Shown here: positions 11,577-22,900 of the stretch, in pieces
How the letters are laid out: every line of letters starts with the position of its first letter
Position numbering within the stretch: position 1 is the first letter of the stretch
NCBI RefSeq assembly: GCF_964355755.1
Contig: NC_092673.1
Location: forward strand, 32,745,648 to 32,809,647
Reading direction: 5' to 3'
DNA from: Antedon mediterranea
Taxonomy: Eukaryota > Echinodermata > Crinoidea > Comatulida > Antedonidae
DNA: 64,000 nucleotides
Program-made: the position numbers and the translations under genes
Notes under the pieces: model-generated
Told to the model about the DNA's origin: nothing
Databases searched by the model: none
The model's input: only the letters and a program-made list of their open reading frames with translations

Positions 11577-11781
11577 GTTAGTTACTGTTGCTATGTGAAA
11601 TATGGTTCTCAAACTATAGGTCTACATGTGGCTATTGAGTATATTATTATACAGTATATTATTATGAGCAAACGCATATTAAAACATTCTATATTTAACA
11701 TTTAGTGGACCCCGTAGCAACAATGGTTTACGTAAATATAAACATCTAAAATTGTTTTATTCTTTCATTAATTAAAATCAG

Positions 11782-11877
11782 CAAATAAAGGCCCAGCTAT
11801 TGAAACAGCTTCTGAGGAGTTATCAACCACAGCTAAAGATGAACAAGAATCACCAGAACAGGTTGTAGCTGAAAAGG
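11782..11877 (+). CDS. Array A mini-exon 4
   Basis: 96 nt, phase 1 to 1, encoding ANKGPAIETASEEL then STTAKDEQESPEQVVAEK. Donor AAGG|GTAAGT. The acceptor context AAAATCAG is poorer in pyrimidines than in neighbouring units. Confidence 0.68.
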
Positions 11878-12051
11878 GTAAGTTATCGGCTATGTGAAAT
11901 ATGATTCGCAAACGATACATGTTGCTATTGAGAAAATATATTATGAGCAAATAAAAATTCAATAATTCTATATGAATATTCAGTGGACCTCTTTGTTACA
12001 TACTGATACATCTACACCTTTTCTTTATTCTTTCATTATTAATAAAAGAAG

Positions 12052-12144
12052 TAAAATTAGGCCCAGTAATTGAAGCAGCTTCTGGTGAGTTACCAGGCAC
12101 ATTTAAAGAGGAAAAAGAATCATCCGAACATGTCATACCAGAAG
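12052..12144 (+). CDS. Array A mini-exon 5
   Basis: 93 nt, phase 1 to 1, encoding VKLGPVIEAASGEL then PGTFKEEKESSEHVIPE. Donor GAAG|GTGAGT. The following intron is longer (525 nt) than the rest of the array and holds unrelated AT-rich sequence, including an AATAAA near 12499 that could end a short transcript. Confidence 0.7.
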
Positions 12145-12669
12145 GTGAGTGAAATATAGTTCTCAAACGATAGGTCTGAACTTTGTACATTTATTTGCCA
12201 AAGAGTTTCTAGAATACATGCTTTATTATCTTACAATCATTCTCCTTATAATACTAGGCATAGACACACCTTTGTTGAAACCCAATACCGAACGCCATTT
12301 TGTGCAGTCCTCTTCCATATTTGATTAGACCTAAATGAATAATTTGTAATTTTGCATTTTAATGCAGTTTTACTGTTTCTTATATATGTATTTTGATGTT
12401 CAATTTGTTTTTATGACCTATATAGCTGTAATTTTAACCAATAATTGTATACCTATTTTGTAAATTGAAACGCAATTCAGAATTGGTTTTTTTTATGAAT
12501 AAATATCAATGAATACGGTACTACATATGACTATTGAACCAATATGTATATTATTATGAGCAAATGTATATTAAATAAATCTATATTTCATATTCATAGA
12601 CCCCGTGATATAGGGCTGACGTAAATATGAACATCTAAAAAATGTTATTTATTTTTTTTATTAAAGCAG

Positions 12670-12765
12670 TAAAATTAGGCCCAGTAATTAAAACAGCTTC
12701 TGATGAGTTACCAGGCACATGTAAAGATGAAAAAGAATCACCCGAACAGGTCGTACCAGATGAAG
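12670..12765 (+). CDS. Array A mini-exon 6
   Basis: 96 nt, phase 1 to 1, encoding VKLGPVIKTASDEL then PGTCKDEKESPEQVVPDE. Acceptor AAAGCAG, donor GAAG|GTGAGT. Confidence 0.75.
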
Positions 12766-12957
12766 GTGAGTTACTGTGGCTATGTGAAATATGGTTCTCA
12801 AACGATAGGTCTACATGTGGCTATTAAGATAATACAGTATATTATTATGAGCAAACGCATATTAAACAATTCTATATTTAACATTTAGTGGACCCCGTAG
12901 CGACAATGGGTTGACATAATGAACATCTAAATAATCTTAATTCTTTCATTAAAGAAG

Positions 12958-13044
12958 TAAAATTAAGCCCAGTAATTAAAACAGCTTCTGAGGAGTTACC
13001 AGGCTCAGGTGAAGATGAACAAAAGTCACCCACAGCAGAAAAAG
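12958..13044 (+). CDS. Array A mini-exon 7
   Basis: 87 nt, the shortest of the set, phase 1 to 1, encoding VKLSPVIKTASEEL then PGSGEDEQKSPTAEK. It lacks three codons of the EQVIP segment but keeps the frame. Confidence 0.72.
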
Positions 13045-13208
13045 GTGAGTTACTACGGCTAATACGGTTCTCAAACGACACAATAAGGTTGATATTGAGA
13101 CAATTATGAGCAAATTAATATTAAATTATTCTATATGAATGTTCAGTTGAACCCTTTGTTATATACGGATTGATGAACATCTGCACATTTTCTTTATTCT
13201 TGTATTAT

Positions 13209-13275
13209 CCAAGCTTTAAATAAAGGCCCAGTAATTTAAACAGCTTCTGATGAGTTATCAAGTTATGTTATGTTA
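13209..13275 (+). pseudogene. Decayed array A exon
   Basis: AAATAAAGGCCCAGTAATTT and CAGCTTCTGATGAGTTATCA match the first half of the unit. The frame has a TAA stop, there is no proper acceptor, and the second half and donor are gone. It would be skipped in splicing. Confidence 0.7.
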
Positions 13276-13424
13276 TCAGCAATTTGAAATATGGTTCTTA
13301 AACGACATGTCTACACGTGGCTATTGAACCAATATAGTATATTATTATTAGCAAATGAATATTCAATAATTCTATATTTAATATTTAGTGGACAACCTTT
13401 TTTTTAATTCTTGTATTAAAGCAG

Positions 13425-13520
13425 TAAAATTATGCCCAGCCAATGAGCCAGCTTCTGATGAGTTACCAGGCACAGGTAAAGATGAAAAAGAATCACCGGA
13501 ACATGTCATACCAGAAGAAG
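13425..13520 (+). CDS. Array A mini-exon 8 (last)
   Basis: 96 nt, phase 1 to 1, encoding VKLCPANEPASDEL then PGTGKDEKESPEHVIPEE. The donor GAAG|GTGAGT opens a ~6.4-kb intron; the next compatible phase-1 acceptor found on this strand is at 19970, the start of the VLIG copy 2 exon. Confidence 0.73.
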
Positions 13521-13583
13521 GTGAGTAAATGTTATAGATTTACTTGATTTGCTGATAATTTTGAGTACATTGAAATAATAGTC

Positions 13584-16500
13584 TTAAAATGGATATGAAA
13601 GGATTTTAAAATTTCACAAAAAGGACTTTGTATGAATCCTTTTAATGTTAATAAACAGCACACAAAAAATTAGATTCAAATACCTAGTAGAAATTGAGAA
13701 ATAAACAAATTAAATTTTGGTATAAAACGTCCGCAAAATGGCCGACCAACTGGCACGCCATCTTAATTTTTATGAACGTTCTATACGCACGTACGAGATC
13801 GTCAAATTTAGAGTTTGAAACACCCGGGGTTGTAGCCACGGCAGCAGTCGTTTTGTGATTGGTTAATGAATTTTAATACAGTCCAATCACCGCCTTGTCT
13901 CGTTCGCGGACTGTGTGGTGTAAACAAAATAAACAAACCCATGCTACACGAGACTCGCGTGTTGCAAGCTCCCTGTTGCTGCAGTCGTAGAAAATATCGA
14001 TATTTCCAGTCGAGCAGCAAAGTGCTCATTTAACCGTTAAAACGCTGTTTTTTAACTGCGCAGGTCACTGAGCATCGCCAAGTTATAGTGACTTCCGGTT
14101 CGCTTTTCACTTCGCGGCAAGCATTTTGCATGGGAATACCCTTACAAATCTGCTGCAATTTCCATCATCCGGGTTAAATTATATCTTTCTATATTTGGAA
14201 ATTGTTACTCCTAATATGGAAGATTATTCCCGCCACAAAATTTTGGTATAAATAGCCCAGGAAAGGACGACAGAGCTTATTGAAGAAAAAAGTGCAGATG
14301 GAGGTGTTCGTTGAGGTAGGCTACATGATTTATTTATTTGTTTGGTTTCGTAGGGAATCCGGCACTTTTCTCATCAGCACGGAACCTTTATAAAAACTTA
14401 GTGGTTGGTTATTAGGTTATTAATCTATCTTTTCTGAAAGTTTAAGCTTGGTTCAGCTTGTGGGACGGATTCAATATCCGTTCAAAGCTGTGGATATATT
14501 CTAAGCAGACTCCATCTTGGATTCGTATGTTTAGTACAGGCCGTGTGGTTGAGTAATTTCAATCCTTCAAAATCACTATGTGCAATCCGTTTTTAAACCA
14601 GTTAATATACCAAAATATGTTATTAGTAGCTTTATTATTTTGGATTTGGTGCTAGTTTGGTAAATATTGCAATATAATTGTAGATTATTTGGTTGTAAAA
14701 AAATGTACCCAACTTGTAGTATTATCTAGGCCTAGGCTAGGCCTAGCCCATTTGACGGAAACCCAGTGCTATTTGTAGGCGGATAGAGAGGGCCGCAGGC
14801 TAGTTTTTAGTGGCATATCGCCGACTTATTATAATCAATGTGAAGCCATATTATTATTATGTTTAAAATGTTGAATCTATATCCACTGGATTATGGATAT
14901 ATATCGTCGGATATTTAAAGAAAGGCCTAGGCCTAGACCTTTTTATTTATTTAATTTAGGACTATATTACGGGAAATTCTTTGCCAAAGAAAAGAAAATA
15001 CGTTGTGGCTGTTGGAGGTTTGTAAATATATGACAATAATGTAGCCTAGGCTAGGAAGGACTGTAGGTAGGATGAGGTAATTTGGATGGTCGTACATATG
15101 ATATTTATATATACAGTATTGTGTATAGTAGTGATCATGGCGACAAAATTTAGGATGACTAAAGTTGACATTAAAATTATTTAACTATGAATAGCTCATT
15201 ATTGGTGTTTTTTTTTTCTTTCAGGTTTCTAAGAATAAACTATCCGACTTGTGATTCATCTTGTGCTGCAAAAACAATCCTATTTTGATATTTGTAAATT
15301 GATGTACGTAACAGATGTCTTTAAAAATAAAAAAAAAATTAAAATTTTTATTATCGCGATGATTTAACTCAAATATTGACATATATAACTTGATATTTTA
15401 GCCTGAGCAAGATAGTTTGATAGGCATATTTTACTTCGATGTAAATAAGATATTACATGTTATACTGTATGTAAAATACTTTTTTGTAAATAAAATTATT
15501 TAGGCTAATGGTGGTTAATTTATTAACTTGTTAATTTGTTTGTTAGTTATGATGTTATACTATTAATTATTTAGTTCGTAACCAAAGTGGAGTGGATTCG
15601 TGGCAGTTGCAACTTGACTGTAATATGCATATATATAATAATATTTACTTCTTCTTGGATAAAGGTAAAGCAAAATAAGCAATAATAAAAATTAAATATT
15701 TATTTTGCCATAAAGAAAGCAAAAACTAAACATACAGTACTATATGTACAATAATACCATGGACCTATAGGTCCATAGTAATACATACTGTAGTATTGAG
15801 CACCAGTAGCAGAGACGTCTGGACAATCGAATAAATCGTTATCAGCTGTCTGGGTACCCAAGGCTAGTGCTAGAAAATGGCGAAAATTCGTGTATTCATT
15901 CGCCGTCAGCGAAATGAATCCGGCACTTTTCTCATCAGAAGCAAATCAACAAATCCTTTTATCAGTTTGTTTTGATATATAATCTGGATAATATATATTA
16001 AAATGGCCTTGGTTCAAGCATTTTTAAAAGGTAAAATCAGATTTTTTCCTACCTAGGCCCCTTAGCACTGCGGTACCCTACGCCGTGTGGGGGAACCGAT
16101 CTCGGCAGTATTTCTTAAGTAGCCTATCTTTCGTAAAATCCTTAGTTGAATTTTATTAATATAAATTTAATTGTATGAATATGCTATTTAAATGTTATTG
16201 ACATTTTTTTTTGCTGCATTTTGTAATTCCGCACTACTTGCTTTATCGCGATTCCAAGATGGCGGCAATTCAAATTTTGATTTGGTAATAATTCGCGAGG
16301 TCAACCACTTTGCTGCCCGACTGTTTCACAAATCAATAAAAAGTTATGTCTGCAAAGATTGTACGTGAAAAGAAGAAAGTGTGTATTTGTACTTCTCACA
16401 CTAAACCACTCACGCAGACTACAAATTAGGCTAGGTCTAGTAGACTATAGTTTCTTCTAAATTCGCTAGTACTGTAGTAGGCTAGGCCTACACATGGAGT

Positions 16501-18827
16501 TACTCCATGCATGGCCTACAGTACAAGAGAGTAGCAGTCGCCGGTCCACCGACGAACCTCCAGGAAGTGGACAAGGCGCGGGCGTAGACGTATGTAAAAG
16601 GCGACGTAAATAAAAAAGGTAAGCTTGTGTTGAACTTGTTTTTGGCTCTGACTTTTGTTATTGACTAATATAGTAATATAATAATACTAATAATTAAAGT
16701 AGAGCAGAGGAGGTGAGGCCGAGAGGATTATTATAGTTTAGTTAGTAACTGTAGTGTAATTAAATAATAACCTCTTTCTGTTTGTTACCAAGTCATAAAA
16801 TATAATACTATAGGGCCTAGAGGTAGGATAGAATAAAAATAATAGTACATTTCCATCCATTTATTGGTCTTATCTTTGCAGATTTATGGAATCAACAGTA
16901 CATGAGATGGCTTTGAAGAACTGTAATAGTACTAGTAATAAAATTGTAAACATCAAATTATATGGCAGAAATAGTGTGTGGAATGAATTTTATTGAACAA
17001 ATGTATCATAATGAGTTTGGAACAAGCAGGATTTTTCAAACAGGACATAAATTACTTTTGAGACCTGAGTGATACATTTTAATTCTATCAACACCAGCCA
17101 GCTCCATCATATTCAAGAGATGGATTCTTTCATAAATGTCCATTGTACATAGTATTTGGCTAAATAAATAAAAAAAGAAGTACAGTAGTGGTTTATTTGT
17201 TTATATACCCAGACCCATTTAGATGGTTAAAAACAAACACTATATGATGCACTGCTACTAGTGTACTGTCTGGTAGTACATTACCATAGTTACAGTATGA
17301 CTGTAACCCTAGCACTCGCGTCTAAAGAATTCTATTATGCATATTTTACTATTCTTCATAAATATTTAGTTCTGTAATTTTAATTGTCTGCGCTCATTCT
17401 ATACTTGGTGTCTTAGTATACTGCATAAATGTATCGTGCAAGCATGATCCAAGTAGCATCTATTATAAAGTACTCTGGGTATCTTTCTATTCACCTGAAA
17501 AAAGGAAAATGAATAAGCACATGTTTATCTGCCCTCAAAACAAAATAATAATTTAGTATAATGTATTATGTAGGTTTGATCAACAGTTTAAAATAGCAAT
17601 GCTCAGTATCTGTTACCTTAATATTATAATTTGACTCTAACATTTGCGCTTCCATTCCAATCAATAAATACATTTGCTTATCCCGTCCATCAATTATCAT
17701 AATTGCACTCCAATTATAGACCTGTAGGTAGGTAAAAATACAAATGAATTGTTTATTTACTGTATACTGTACTGTATATTGTACTGTATATGATACAAGC
17801 TGAAATACCCTAACTAGGCCTGGCCTGTTATAACCTTTATTACTACATTAGAGAAAATCCAACTCTATTCATTTGATTGGGAATCATAATATTTAGTATT
17901 CAGTGTTGCCTAGCCTACTAGCTAGTAGGGCGGCATGTAATAACAAAAAAATATTTAATAATACGTTAGTCAGGACACTACAGCACACAACAATATTAAT
18001 AAACGTACTTATAAATAATGTGTATATACATAATACAGTAACACAATTGTGCCTACCTATCACACACTCAACGATACATCAAGGAGCATACGCTCTCAGC
18101 TCACCTCTGGCCGGGCGACTAAACACCGTATCCAGCAGTCATCACTACTAAAAAGGCCTAGGCCTAGCTAGCTCCAGGCCATGGCATTGTCAAACACCAT
18201 TTACTCGTCCAACCGTTTCTTCAAAACGATATTAACATCCGTGTTAACAAGACGATGTGGACGAATTTCCATCAATTTCAGTTAATTACAACGAAATAAT
18301 AATAAAATGAATGTTTCAATAATACGTGTATAATAAATAGCGAAATAAACATCGCTCGCGAGGAGGGTCGAGAGAGAGGCCAAGGTGGTCGACTCTGTGA
18401 TTCTCACGCATGCGCAAAATAACTCCGTGTACCCAGCAAGATAGGCATTTGGCTATGAATTTCGTAAAAGATGGCCTTGAAAAACGAAATTAAAATCCGT
18501 TTAAAAAAAAACTTGGTTGATAATATGAATTAATTTTATTCGATTAGGCTAACATACTTATCCAAGAATAAAAATATCAAAGCAATAAGTAATTACTACC
18601 ATGCTTTTGCATCAATCAATGATTTACTGCTAAATTCCTATCTCTGTAATACAAAAATAACTTTTAGTGACGTCACAAAAAGTTTTTCACAGGTTTCTCA
18701 GGGGCGTTTTGAGGGCGTTGTCGTCCTCCAAAACATTAAGTATGACTATGGCAAGCTTAAAACTGATTGATCTACACGTTGAGCCAATAAAATGATATTG
18801 CTAGGAACCCTTTCATATCCATTTTAA
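13584..18827. mobile_element. Candidate TTAA-flanked (piggyBac-style) non-autonomous insertion
   Basis: At 13584-13602 the + strand reads TTAAAATGGATATGAAAGG; at 18809-18827 the minus strand reads exactly the same. Thus two TTAA tetranucleotides (13584-13587, 18824-18827) bracket a 5.2-kb segment with perfect 15-bp inverted ends, the arrangement left by piggyBac-superfamily transposition. No transposase frame is visible inside. Caution: the right end abuts a LINE-derived stretch, so the shared 19-mer could instead be a fragment present twice in opposite orientation, and its AATGG end is not the usual piggyBac CCC start. Confidence 0.35.
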
Positions 18828-18845
18828 CAGTTTTACCATCAAAGC

Positions 18846-18995
18846 CAGCTCTTTTAAATTTATAAATTAGAAAATTATGATTACCGAATCAAATGCTTTT
18901 TTAAAGTCAATAAACGCCAAATAAACTCTCTCTTTCTTTTTACATAAATATTTTTTTATAATAGTGTTTAAAATAAAAATATTCTGAGTAATACA
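18846..18995 (-). pseudogene. LINE reverse-transcriptase fragment
   Basis: Minus-strand translation contains TQNIFILNTIIKKYL, then KKERVYLAFIDFKKAFDSV. This matches the fingers/palm region of non-LTR retrotransposon reverse transcriptases, including the AFIDFKKAFDSV motif. Only about 45 residues are recognisable, so it is a dead 5'-truncated or broken copy. It runs into the CAG repeat on one side and the TTAA-bounded segment on the other. Confidence 0.72.
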
Positions 18996-19002
18996 ACAGC
19001 AA

Positions 19003-19046
<44 letters not shown>

Positions 19047-19060
19047 GCAACAGCAACAAT
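18991..19060. repeat. CAG/CAA trinucleotide microsatellite
   Basis: About 70 bp of CAG and CAA triplets. No surrounding frame supports a polyglutamine protein; on the minus strand it reads as poly-Cys, an artefact. Confidence 0.9.
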
Positions 19061-19662
19061 GCGCTGTTCCTGCTCTCACAGCATTTATTATTTTTGTACA
19101 CTATTTTAAAAGAACGAATAAATATATAAGAGCATAATACACACTATACAAAATTGCACAAAAACATTATACATAATAATAAAGATACATTATAAAAAAA
19201 TTACTTAAACAGAACCAAATTATCTATTTTCGTTTCGAAAACCAGGTTGTTCTTGACAAAAAAAAATGTTCTTCAGCCCACTTATACATTCTATTATTAA
19301 TGATATTCAAATATATTTTACACATACTAGGTATTAGGGGAATGCCTCTCTGTATTACTTTTTTTTTTCTTTTTTAAATCGGAATTATAGAATAGTTGTC
19401 TATCTACTTGGAAAATTACCTAAGTAAATTGTTTATTAAACACCTTTGCCTGTTGGTCAACCGAAAACTGGAAAATAATAAAAACTTAATTATTATTTTA
19501 AGATATAAGAAATTGACCAAAATAATCGACATTGAAAAAACAGTATTACTATTACATTAATTACTTTTAAAAGAAATTACGGGACAATATTAAATACGAA
19601 TTTCACTGGGAAATTTGTTCCAAATACAAGTTGAACATACCCCTGAAAATGAGGATTCTGTC

Positions 19663-19735
19663 TTTTTTTTTTTTTTTTTTTTTTTTTTATTTCATACTCA
19701 TCCAACAGCGAGTAACCCGCCAATTACAGGATGGA
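19663..19735 (-). mobile_element. Retroposon 3' tail with poly-A (minus strand)
   Basis: On the minus strand: CCATCCTGTAATTGGCGGGT, then TACTCGCTGTTGGATGAG, TATGAAAT and a long A-run. The same sequence occurs on the + strand at about 56183-56250, where it ends in GAA repeats. A shared 3' end followed by simple tails is typical of a LINE or SINE family. Confidence 0.6.
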
Positions 19736-19969
19736 TAAACTTGCAACGACCAGTATCAAAATGTTTACCAACAGGTGAATTACGAAAATACATTGCGGAT
19801 TTTGAAAATTGAAACGATTATCAGAAATATTGGTGGTTACTTTTTTATCATTAGAAACTGAAAGTACGTTCATGGTGGAAGTCTAAACTACTATATCTTA
19901 GAAGTGTTATGTAAAGCAAGTTAAAATGTGAAAATGTATTTATATTTGTAAATATGTAATTCTCTTTAG

Positions 19970-22900
19970 ATAAGACGGATGCTAAATTTGAAATGTACAA
20001 GCAGGTAGTTGTACAGCTACAACTACAGAAATATTATCCAAGGAAATTGACTCGTGAAAAAGTGTTTGAAGTGTCAGAAAATGTGGTTTCACCAGAAGAC
20101 CTCAATACTGATTCAAGCAAAATACCCTGGTACATGCTGCAAAATCTTATAATGTGTAACTACGAAGGGAGATCATTTGATTTAGAAGAAAGTCAATCTT
20201 TTCATGAAAATGGTTTATCATTTTCTTGTGTTCTACAAGAATCCGATAATAGTAATGAAAACTTCCAAGTAAGTCCTTCTGATGCACTAGTAGCTATTTT
20301 ATTGTGTTGTGACAATTTTTTAAGACAAATTATAATTGAAAAATTGTCAATATGTCAGTTAGCTATTCCGTTACTAATCCCAGTTACGGACGTACATAAC
20401 AAAGAATGGGAAATGATTGTGTGGGGAATGAGCACGATCACAAAGAAATGGCAAACGGGCTCCGGTTCATCTTGTGAACGATCAATGGCGATAGAAAAGT
20501 TACCAATTGTGTCTGCATTGCGATTAGGACGACCTAAGATATCAAAATCTAAAATCGTCAACTGTGTCATTAATGAGCAGAAACATGATATTTTCTTTAA
20601 TTCTGGGTGCAAAGGTGGTAATGTAGAACGGCAATTATCAGATGGCTTATTAGAAATGACATGGTACCTTCCCACACAGAAACGCACAGAGGCTTTTTCA
20701 GATGCACTAACTTTCATAAATTTGAGAGGAAATGCGTTATATTTTAGACGGCAGACGTCATTTCTATCCGAGATATCACTGGTCACCATTGCATTTGTTT
20801 CCTGTTCTGATTTTAAAGAGAATGACGCTGCGTTACTTGAATCATTGTACAATCAAAAAGGTCACGTAATAGTTATCTTAGATAATGTTCCAGGAGAATA
20901 TTTAAAAGAAAGGGTTGAGGAATTTGAGAAAAATTGGGATACACCTACAAAGAAACAAGTAAAATATGTTTTGTCACAAAAAAAGAACGAGCTAAAAATA
21001 AGCCGAGAAATTTGGAGATTTATTGAATCAAATTTTAAAGAAAGCAATCGAAATGTTATACGCAATTGGAGTATTGAGATGTGCATTGCTTTAGCAAAGA
21101 GAATGAATTACCACGTTGACGAAACCGAACGAGATTGTTTGGAAGCAAAACAGAGTGCAAAAACTTTGATTGACCGCGTAGTTTCGGAGGGGAAACAAAA
21201 CGAGCTGCCCTTGCAGGTGGTAACAGTGAACATTGGAGAGACGAAAAAAGAGCAACACCGACTATTAAGAAAAGGAAATATGCAAATAGAAGAATACGTT
21301 GACAAACAAAAGAAAGAGATAGCAGACTTGCGCCGTAAACAGTTAGACCTACACAATCAGAGACCTGAGCATTGCACATACAACGTGTTTAAATCCTCCT
21401 TCAAAGAGTCGCTTATAAAAAGAAAATATTTCTTAGGGTTTGTTAAGATAATGACCGATCGACATAGTATCGACACACTTCAGCCAATACGTAGAGAGTA
21501 CATCAAACAATGGAATGAGTTATGTGACGAAAGAAAAAACGAATCAGGAAAATCAGAATCATTTACGCATTCAACGAAAGAAATACTTGATGAACTTGAA
21601 CAAAAACTTTCTCAGAACTCTCTGGGATTAGAACATTTTAATAGAGAAATTGGACAGAGTTACGAAATGTCATCAGACTTAACATCACTAGCCTTCGAAT
21701 CAGATAATAACGACATAGCAACAGTTACTGCTGAGATGTTAGTACATGGTTATCCCATTGAGTTAATGAATGGTGATGCAACATACGTGCCTCTCACTTG
21801 GATTGAAGCCGTGTTCAGTTCCCTGAAACACCAAATTGGCAATAAAAAAATGTTTGTGTTATCTGTACTAGGCATTCAAAGTAGTGGAAAATCAACAATG
21901 CTGAATGCCATGTTTGGTTTACAGTTTTCCGTTAGTGCAGGCAGATGCACTAAAGGTATATTCGCCCAGCTGGTACCACTAGATACAAGTTTGAAAGAAG
22001 ACACGCAATGTGACTACATTCTGGTGGTTGATACCGAAGGTTTGCGGTCTCCTGAATTTGCTAGTATTCAACAGGACAACAATCGCGATAATGAATTAGC
22101 CACGCTTGTGATTGGTTTGGGTGATCTTACCATAATAAACATTATGGGAGAAAACCCAACAGATATGCAAGACATACTTCAAATCGCTGTTCATGCTTTT
22201 ATAAAGATGGAAAAAGTTAATATTAAACCGAGCTGTGTATTTGTACACCAAAATGTCACTGATGCTACAGCATCTGACTTAAATACGACACAAAAAAGAA
22301 GTATGCGAACAATGTTGGATAAAATCACAACAATTGCAGCTGAAGCAGAGAACTTCAGTGAAAAATACAAGTCGTTTTCTGACGTCATTAATTTTCAAGA
22401 AAACAAACACATAATGTACATTTCCAGCCTTTGGCAAGGAGATCCACCAATGGCGCCTCCTAATCCTGGTTATAGCAAAGGTATTCTTCAAGTAAAGAAA
22501 CAAGTCTTGACATTCATCAGGAATTCTGAACCTAAAAGTATCGATGAATTCAAAATATTTCTGTCCAGTCTTTGGAATGCAATATTATATCAACATTTTG
22601 TATTCAGTTTCAAAAATTCCCTAGAGATCAAAGCCTTTAATGATTTAAATGCAGAATATGTGAAACATGCCCGTACATTTAGAAGAAATACACTGACATA
22701 CAGCCACCAAATTCAAGTTGCATGTAAGAAACTAAAAGCGGATAACATTAGAGAAGAAGGGGAGAAAATTCATCGCCGTTACTTACTAAAATTAAAAACA
22801 GACATCGGTGAATTTCAATCAAGTATGAAGTCTTATTTTGAAAAAGAAAAGAAAGCATGCCAATGGAAGTCTAAAATGGAAACACAACTAGACGATCTTT

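Larger units (their letters stand above)
10953..13520 (+). repeat. Array A: tandem phase-1/phase-1 mini-exons (hinge repeat)
   Basis: Eight intact exons of 87-96 nt, each bounded by AG and GT(G/A/T)AG(T), all starting and ending in phase 1: 10953-11042, 11219-11311, 11481-11576, 11782-11877, 12052-12144, 12670-12765, 12958-13044, 13425-13520. A ninth, dead copy lies at about 13218-13265. Most introns are 170-210 nt and also repeat (GTGAGTTACTGCGGCTATG after donors; GGACCCCGTAG and TTCTTTCATTAA before acceptors). Each exon encodes about 30 residues on the pattern VKLGPxIKTASxELPG, T.KDE.ESPEQVIPEE. Because every unit is a whole number of codons in symmetric phase, any number can be spliced in without shifting the frame. 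The array is homologous to array B upstream of copy 3, so it is probably an acidic, Ser/Pro-containing flexible hinge. Function is not known. Confidence 0.8.
13521..19969. other. Long intron or spacer between array A and VLIG copy 2
   Basis: No coding gene is supported. It contains a possible TTAA-flanked 5.2-kb insertion (13588-18823), a LINE reverse-transcriptase scrap (18846-18995), a CAG/CAA microsatellite, a retroposon tail with poly-T (about 19663-19735), and two copies of a short motif GAATCCGGCACTTTTCTCAT (about 14355 and 15918). A TATAAATAG-like sequence at about 14258 and many AGGCCTAG clusters are present. Whether the interior is transcribed cannot be judged. Confidence 0.5.

Noticed and set aside
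10953-13520. TRAF-binding-like ASEE and PEQ motifs in the array A hinge
   Set aside because: The motifs are very short, vary between units and occur by chance in acidic repeats; not enough to claim TRAF binding.
18867-19079. 70-residue minus-strand frame with poly-cysteine
   Set aside because: The cysteines are the CAG/CAA tract read on the other strand; only the LINE fragment at its end is meaningful.
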